Of a stretch of DNA of 64,000 bases, positions 60,269 to 64,000 are shown in pieces. The position numbers were made by a program, and so were the translations under genes. The stretch is taken from assembly GCF_030063305.1 (NCBI RefSeq), contig NZ_JASISV010000004.1:183237-247236 (forward strand). Direction: 5' to 3'. The DNA comes from Salinibacterium sp. G-O1 (GTDB lineage Bacteria; Actinomycetota; Actinomycetes; Actinomycetales; Microbacteriaceae). Each line of letters opens with the position of its first letter. The stretch's first letter is position 1. The notes beneath the pieces were generated by a model that was given only the letters and a program-made list of their open reading frames with translations, was not told the DNA's origin and searched no databases.

Positions 60269-60883
60269 CTAAAGCAGGCCGAGCTCCATGGCCCGCGTCA
60301 CGGCGCGGGTCCTGTCGCTGACCTCGAGCTTCTCGAACACGTGCAGGAGGTGGGTCTTCACCGTGGCCTCGCCCACAAAGAGCTTCTTCGCGATGGTCGG
60401 GTTGCTGTCGCCCTGGGCCACGAGGGTGAGCACCTCGGTTTCGCGTGGGCTCAGTGAGATCGAGGGCTTCGCCACTCGGTTCACCAGCATCGCCGCGATG
60501 GCCGGGGCGAGCGCAACTTCGCCGCGCGCGACCGACCTGACTCCGGCCAGAATCTCGTCCTGCGGCGCGGCTTTCAGCAGATAGCCGCTCGCGCCGGCCT
60601 CGATCGCGGTGAGGATGCTCGCGTCCGTTTCGTAGGTCGTGAGGATCACCACCCGGGCCTGGGGCCGGTCGGTGAGGATGCGGGCTGTCGCGGCGTCACC
60701 GTCGAGGCCGGGCATCCTGAGATCCATCAGGACCACATCCGGCGCAAGCGTTGCGGCCATGGCGACGGCCTCGAGCCCGTCGGACGCCTCGCCCACCACC
60801 TCGATGTCGGGGGCGGCGGCCAGCAGTGCGACGATCCCGCCGCGCACGATCGGGTGATCGTCCGCCACCAGTACGCGGATCAC
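60269..60883 (-). CDS. Response regulator, LuxR/NarL type
   Basis: 204-aa regulator with receiver domain (MIRVLVADDHPIVRGGI, phosphoacceptor Asp in DVVLMDLRMPG, Lys in YLLKAAP) and LuxR output domain (LSPRETEVLTLVAQGDSNPT, then IAKKLFVGEATVKTHL). It overlaps its kinase by ATGA. It likely controls the ABC-2 exporter genes in the same operon. Confidence 0.94.
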   Translation of the reverse strand: MIRVLVADDHPIVRGGIVALLAAAPDIEVVGEASDGLEAVAMAATLAPDVVLMDLRMPGLDGDAATARILTDRPQARVVILTTYETDASILTAIEAGASGYLLKAAPQDEILAGVRSVARGEVALAPAIAAMLVNRVAKPSISLSPRETEVLTLVAQGDSNPTIAKKLFVGEATVKTHLLHVFEKLEVSDRTRAVTRAMELGLL

Positions 60884-62010
60884 GCGCTCACCCGCAGCGG
60901 CAGTGTCGCCGTGAGCACGGTTCCCGCCGGCGAGGTCGAGATGTCGAGCGCGCCACCGACCAGGGCCAGCCGGCTGCGCATGCCATCGAGACCGAAACCG
61001 TCGGTCGCGGCATCCGGATCAAAACCTGTTCCATCGTCCGTCACCCGCAGGGCGACACTCCCGTTGTCGGCCCAGGCGGTCACCGTCGAGGTGCGGCCAC
61101 CAGAATGCTTGCGGACGTTCGCGAGCCCCTCCTGCGCACAGCGCAACAACACGACCTCGGTATCGCGGTCGAGCTCGGGGAGGCCGTCGGCGGCGACGGT
61201 CACCGTGAGCCCGGTCTCGCGCGCAAACCTTTCACCGAGACGGTCGAGCGCATCCGATATGCCGCCATTGAGGGCCACCGGCGTTCCGGATGCCACCAGC
61301 GCACGCGTCTCGGCCAGCGCCGTTCTGGCGCTCACCTCCAGCATCCCGAGGGTCTCTGCAGCGGGAACCCCGCTCGACAGCTCCCGCTGGGCCCGCTGGG
61401 CGAGCATCACGAGCCCGGTCAGATCCTGGGCGATGGTGTCGTGGATTTCGCGGGCCAGCCTCTCCCGTTCACTGGCGACCCCAGCGTCCCGGTCGAGTGC
61501 CGACAGCTTCTCCTGTGCCGTGCGCAGCTCGTCGAGCAGCCGTTGGCGTTCCTCGCTCTGCTGCGCGATCGAGGTGATCCACAGGCCGAGCGAGATGCTC
61601 AGCGCGATCGACACACCCTGCACGGCGAACGCCTGGAGCAGCGAGCCGGTGCTGAGCCAGGTGCCGATCCCGACGCCGACGCCCAGCACCACGTTGGCGG
61701 CGATCGCACGCCGGGTGCCGCGAACGAATGTCCAGACGAGCGGGAACGCGATGCACTGCACCGTGGCGAACGCCGGCAGGAACGCCGTGCCGACCGCGCA
61801 GATCACGATCACCGCGACGACGAGAATTGCCGAGGTTGACGGCCGGCGCAACGCCCGCCGGGCCAGCGCGAACCACACGACAGCCAGAGCCCCCGCCGAG
61901 GCGAGCCCGCCGACCGTCTCCCGACTGTCGGAGCCGGTGCCGACCGCGATGGCCGCCAGGATGACAGTCATCCCGACGACAGCGACGTCCCACCAGCGCA
62001 GGCTTCTCAT
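60880..62010 (-). CDS. Sensor histidine kinase, HisKA_3 type
   Basis: 376-aa membrane kinase with about five helices in the first 150 residues, then a coiled segment, the phosphoacceptor motif RLAREIHDTIAQDLTGLVML and ATP-binding motifs VTDDGTGFD and FGLDGMRSRLALVGG. Its ATG (62010) directly abuts the permease stop (62011-62013). A sensor without a large external domain next to an ABC exporter suggests that it responds to the drug or lipid being exported. Confidence 0.93.
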   Translation of the reverse strand: MRSLRWWDVAVVGMTVILAAIAVGTGSDSRETVGGLASAGALAVVWFALARRALRRPSTSAILVVAVIVICAVGTAFLPAFATVQCIAFPLVWTFVRGTRRAIAANVVLGVGVGIGTWLSTGSLLQAFAVQGVSIALSISLGLWITSIAQQSEERQRLLDELRTAQEKLSALDRDAGVASERERLAREIHDTIAQDLTGLVMLAQRAQRELSSGVPAAETLGMLEVSARTALAETRALVASGTPVALNGGISDALDRLGERFARETGLTVTVAADGLPELDRDTEVVLLRCAQEGLANVRKHSGGRTSTVTAWADNGSVALRVTDDGTGFDPDAATDGFGLDGMRSRLALVGGALDISTSPAGTVLTATLPLRVSA

Positions 62011-62844
62011 CTAGCTATCCTTGCGGATCCAACGGAACGTCATGCGGGTCGCCGCCAACCCGACCACAAGCCAGATCGCGGTGACCACCAGCACGCCGGG
62101 CAGATCCCAGGTTCCGCCCTGCTCGAGGCTGGCGAAATCTTCGGGCAGGAACACCGCTCGCATGCCCTGCGCCATCCACTTCAGGGGGAACACGCTGGCC
62201 ACATTCTGCAGCCACTCGGGCAGCAGCGAGAAGCCCAGATAGACACCCGAGATGAACTGCAACACCAGGGCGATCGGGATGATGACGGCCGTGGCGCTCT
62301 TCCCGGTGCGGGGGAGCCCGCTGAGGGCGATGCCGAGAATTGCCGACGTCGACACCCCAAGCAGGAATACCCAGGCAAACGTCGCCCACTTCGCCGGCTC
62401 GCTGGGCAGCTCCACCTGGAACACCACACCCGCCACGAACAGCAGCATCGCCGCCTGCAGGATGCCCGTCGCGAACACCTGGCCAATCTTGCCGATGAAA
62501 TAGCTCAGCACGGGGAGGGGAGTCCCGGCGAACCGCTTGAGAGTTCCGTCGCCCTTCTCGCCCGCGATGTCGATCGAGAGATTCTGCAGGCCGCTCAGCA
62601 GCAGCCCTGCGGCGAGCATGCCGGGCAGGTAGAAGGCCGCAGCGCTGAGCGGGGCCGCCTCAGACCCGAAACTCTGCTCGCTGAATGCCACCGAGAAGAT
62701 GGTGAGCATCACCAGCGGAAAGAGGAACGAGAAGAACACCGCATCGCCCTGGCGAAAGTAGGTTTTCACCTCGTACCGGATGCGGCTCAGCCCCAGCTTG
62801 ATGGTGCGGCCCGCCGGCAATGTCGGGATGGTCGTGGTGGTCAT
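62011..62844 (-). CDS. ABC-2 type transporter permease
   Basis: 277-aa membrane protein with six helices of the ABC-2 family (SFLFPLVMLTIFSVAFSEQS, AAFYLPGMLAAGLLLSGLQN, SAILGIALSGLPRTGKSATA, VLQFISGVYLGFSLLPEWLQ). Its start overlaps the ATPase stop by ATGA. Together they form a drug, lipid or antibiotic exporter; the substrate is not evident. Confidence 0.92.
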   Translation of the reverse strand: MTTTTIPTLPAGRTIKLGLSRIRYEVKTYFRQGDAVFFSFLFPLVMLTIFSVAFSEQSFGSEAAPLSAAAFYLPGMLAAGLLLSGLQNLSIDIAGEKGDGTLKRFAGTPLPVLSYFIGKIGQVFATGILQAAMLLFVAGVVFQVELPSEPAKWATFAWVFLLGVSTSAILGIALSGLPRTGKSATAVIIPIALVLQFISGVYLGFSLLPEWLQNVASVFPLKWMAQGMRAVFLPEDFASLEQGGTWDLPGVLVVTAIWLVVGLAATRMTFRWIRKDS

Positions 62845-63725
62845 GATGCGTTCTCCATCAGGTCGGCGGCCTCGGCCGCCGCGTGGTCGGCTACCAGCTG
62901 CAGGTAGATGTCTTCAAGACTCGGACGGATGATCTCCAGAGCCTCCGGTTCGCCAAGCTGGGCGACAATTTTGGCCACCACCAGCCCTGGCTCACTCGTG
63001 CGCACACTCTTCCGTTCGCCGTCCTGCTTCCAGCGCACGATCGGCACCCGCGCCTCGGCTCCGCCGATCTCGTCGATGGCGCCGATATCGATGAGCCTGC
63101 CCCCGGCGATGACGCCGGCCCGGTCGCCCAACTGCGCAGCCTCGTCGAGGTAGTGCGTCGTCAACAGGATGGTGGTGCCATCCTGTTTCAGGCTGTCGAT
63201 GAGCTGCCAGAACTGGCGACGGGCCTCGGGGTCGAAGCCGGTGGTGGGCTCGTCCAGGAAGAGCAGCTCGGGGCGTCCGATGATACCGAGTGCGACATCC
63301 ACGCGCCGACGTTGCCCGCCAGACAGTTTGCGGATCAGCGTCTTCTGTTTGTCCTGAAGCCCTACCGCGGCGATCACCTCATCGACGTCGCGCGGGTTCG
63401 GGTAGAAGCCGGCGAAGTGGGTGAGCTGCTCGCGCACCGTCACGTTTCCGCTCTCGCCGGTCGACTGGAGCACGATGCCGAGCCTGGCTTTCCACGCGAG
63501 GCCGCCCGTGCCGGGGTCGACGCCGAGCACGCTCGCCTCACCGCTGGTGCGGTCGCGGTAGCCCTCGAGAATCTCGATCGTGGTCGACTTTCCCGCGCCG
63601 TTGGGGCCGAGCAGGGCGAAAGTTTCGCCGCGGTGGATGTCGAAACTTACCCCGTCGAGGGCGGTGAAGCTGCCATATCGTTTGTGGAGGTTTCGAACAC
63701 TCACGACCGGCTCGGTGGTTGTCAT
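62841..63725 (-). CDS. ABC transporter ATPase, drug-exporter type
   Basis: 294-aa nucleotide-binding subunit: Walker A GPNGAGKS (about 39), Q-loop VLQST, signature LSGGQRRRVDVALGI, Walker B LLFLDEPTTGFD and H-loop LTTHYLDEA. The C-terminal extension of about 80 residues is usual in the DrrA/CcmA group. First gene of a four-gene minus-strand operon: ATPase, permease, kinase, regulator. Confidence 0.95.
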   Translation of the reverse strand: MTTTEPVVSVRNLHKRYGSFTALDGVSFDIHRGETFALLGPNGAGKSTTIEILEGYRDRTSGEASVLGVDPGTGGLAWKARLGIVLQSTGESGNVTVREQLTHFAGFYPNPRDVDEVIAAVGLQDKQKTLIRKLSGGQRRRVDVALGIIGRPELLFLDEPTTGFDPEARRQFWQLIDSLKQDGTTILLTTHYLDEAAQLGDRAGVIAGGRLIDIGAIDEIGGAEARVPIVRWKQDGERKSVRTSEPGLVVAKIVAQLGEPEALEIIRPSLEDIYLQLVADHAAAEAADLMENAS

Positions 63726-63851
63726 GAGTCAATAGTGCCCGCGCCCGCACGGCGGCAACAGCCGTGCACCGGCTGATGCGGCATCCACCGATCGATGGAT
63801 GCGCCCGCCGTGCCCGCTCGCCGCCCAGCGGCGCGGCGGCCGCCCAGGCAG

Positions 63852-64000
63852 CTAGAGGGGCCAGCCGGGCTGCGGGGCGCGATCATCCGTGCTCAGGATG
63901 CTCGCCACCCAGGCATCACGCCGGTGGTCGCGGTGCGGCAGCCCCTGCCGGCGCATCCCCTCGTAGCGCATCCCGATCTTCTGCGCGACGGTGGCCGAGC
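63852..64000 (-). CDS. GNAT acetyltransferase, C-terminal part
   Basis: Only the last 49 codons are in the window; the gene continues past the right edge. AQKIGMRYEGMRRQGL and HRRDAWVASIL match the C-terminal strand and helix of RimJ/RimL-type GNAT enzymes that acetylate amines or N-termini with acetyl-CoA. It ends at TAG 63852-63854. Confidence 0.75.
   Translation of the reverse strand, partial: SATVAQKIGMRYEGMRRQGLPHRDHRRDAWVASILSTDDRAPQPGWPL

Overview
The window is high-GC DNA from an actinobacterium, most likely of the family Microbacteriaceae. This rests on GC-rich third positions, frequent GTG/TTG starts, a LigD/Ku end-joining pair, two-gene MaoC dehydratase plus murB operon, LuxR-type two-component pairs, LacI-controlled sugar genes and an LPxTG surface protein. 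Genus is not decided by anything I can see.

Left part (1-7.2 kb): the 3' part of a peptide/oligosaccharide ABC transporter operon (two permeases and one fused double ATPase), a truncated and frameshifted glucarate dehydratase remnant, then a scar region made of a tandem 191/192-bp repeat whose ends copy the 3' end of a tRNA, a lone MoaF-family gene, and a further partial copy of the repeat. 7.2-25 kb is ordinary chromosome: pgi; TPR, DUF2277 and VOC genes; a LacI-controlled sugar locus (PfkB kinase, mannose-6-phosphate isomerase, class I aldolase, Gfo/Idh/MocA dehydrogenase, LacI repressor) with a perfect 14-bp operator in the divergent promoter; a two-component pair; an FtsX-type ABC exporter; a cupin/FAD oxidase pair; an inositol-monophosphatase-like gene; an M23 peptidase preceded by a coupled leader ORF; and an alpha-glucosidase with a LacI-type operator.

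25.3-41.3 kb is a compact 15.9-kb prophage integrated into the 3' half of a tRNA-Met gene (41-bp att core duplicated exactly). It has integrase, repressor, excisionase-like HTH, replication-type genes, HNH endonuclease, a sigma-like factor, terminase, portal, fused protease-capsid protein, a short tail module and a DUF3800 gene at the right end. I find no endolysin or holin. Immediately outside attR lies another 191-bp repeat unit, this time ending in a copy of the tRNA-Met 3' end.

41.9-64 kb is again chromosome: SRPBCC protein, an LPxTG surface protein with exact 480-nt repeats, glycogen debranching enzyme, formate/nitrite-type transporter, LigD and Ku (divergent), a secreted GH55-like beta-glucanase with a CebR-like operator, a small secreted protein, menB, a thiolase, a membrane protein, a 27-residue acidic peptide gene with its own strong ribosome site and terminator, the MaoC/MaoC/murB operon, an ABC-2 exporter with its own two-component system, and the end of a GNAT acetyltransferase.

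The most unusual signal is the 191-bp tRNA-end-duplicating repeat family (units at 4884, 5075 and 41239, partial copy at 7014). Second are the orphan 27-residue peptide gene at 58021 and the lysis-gene-free mini-prophage.
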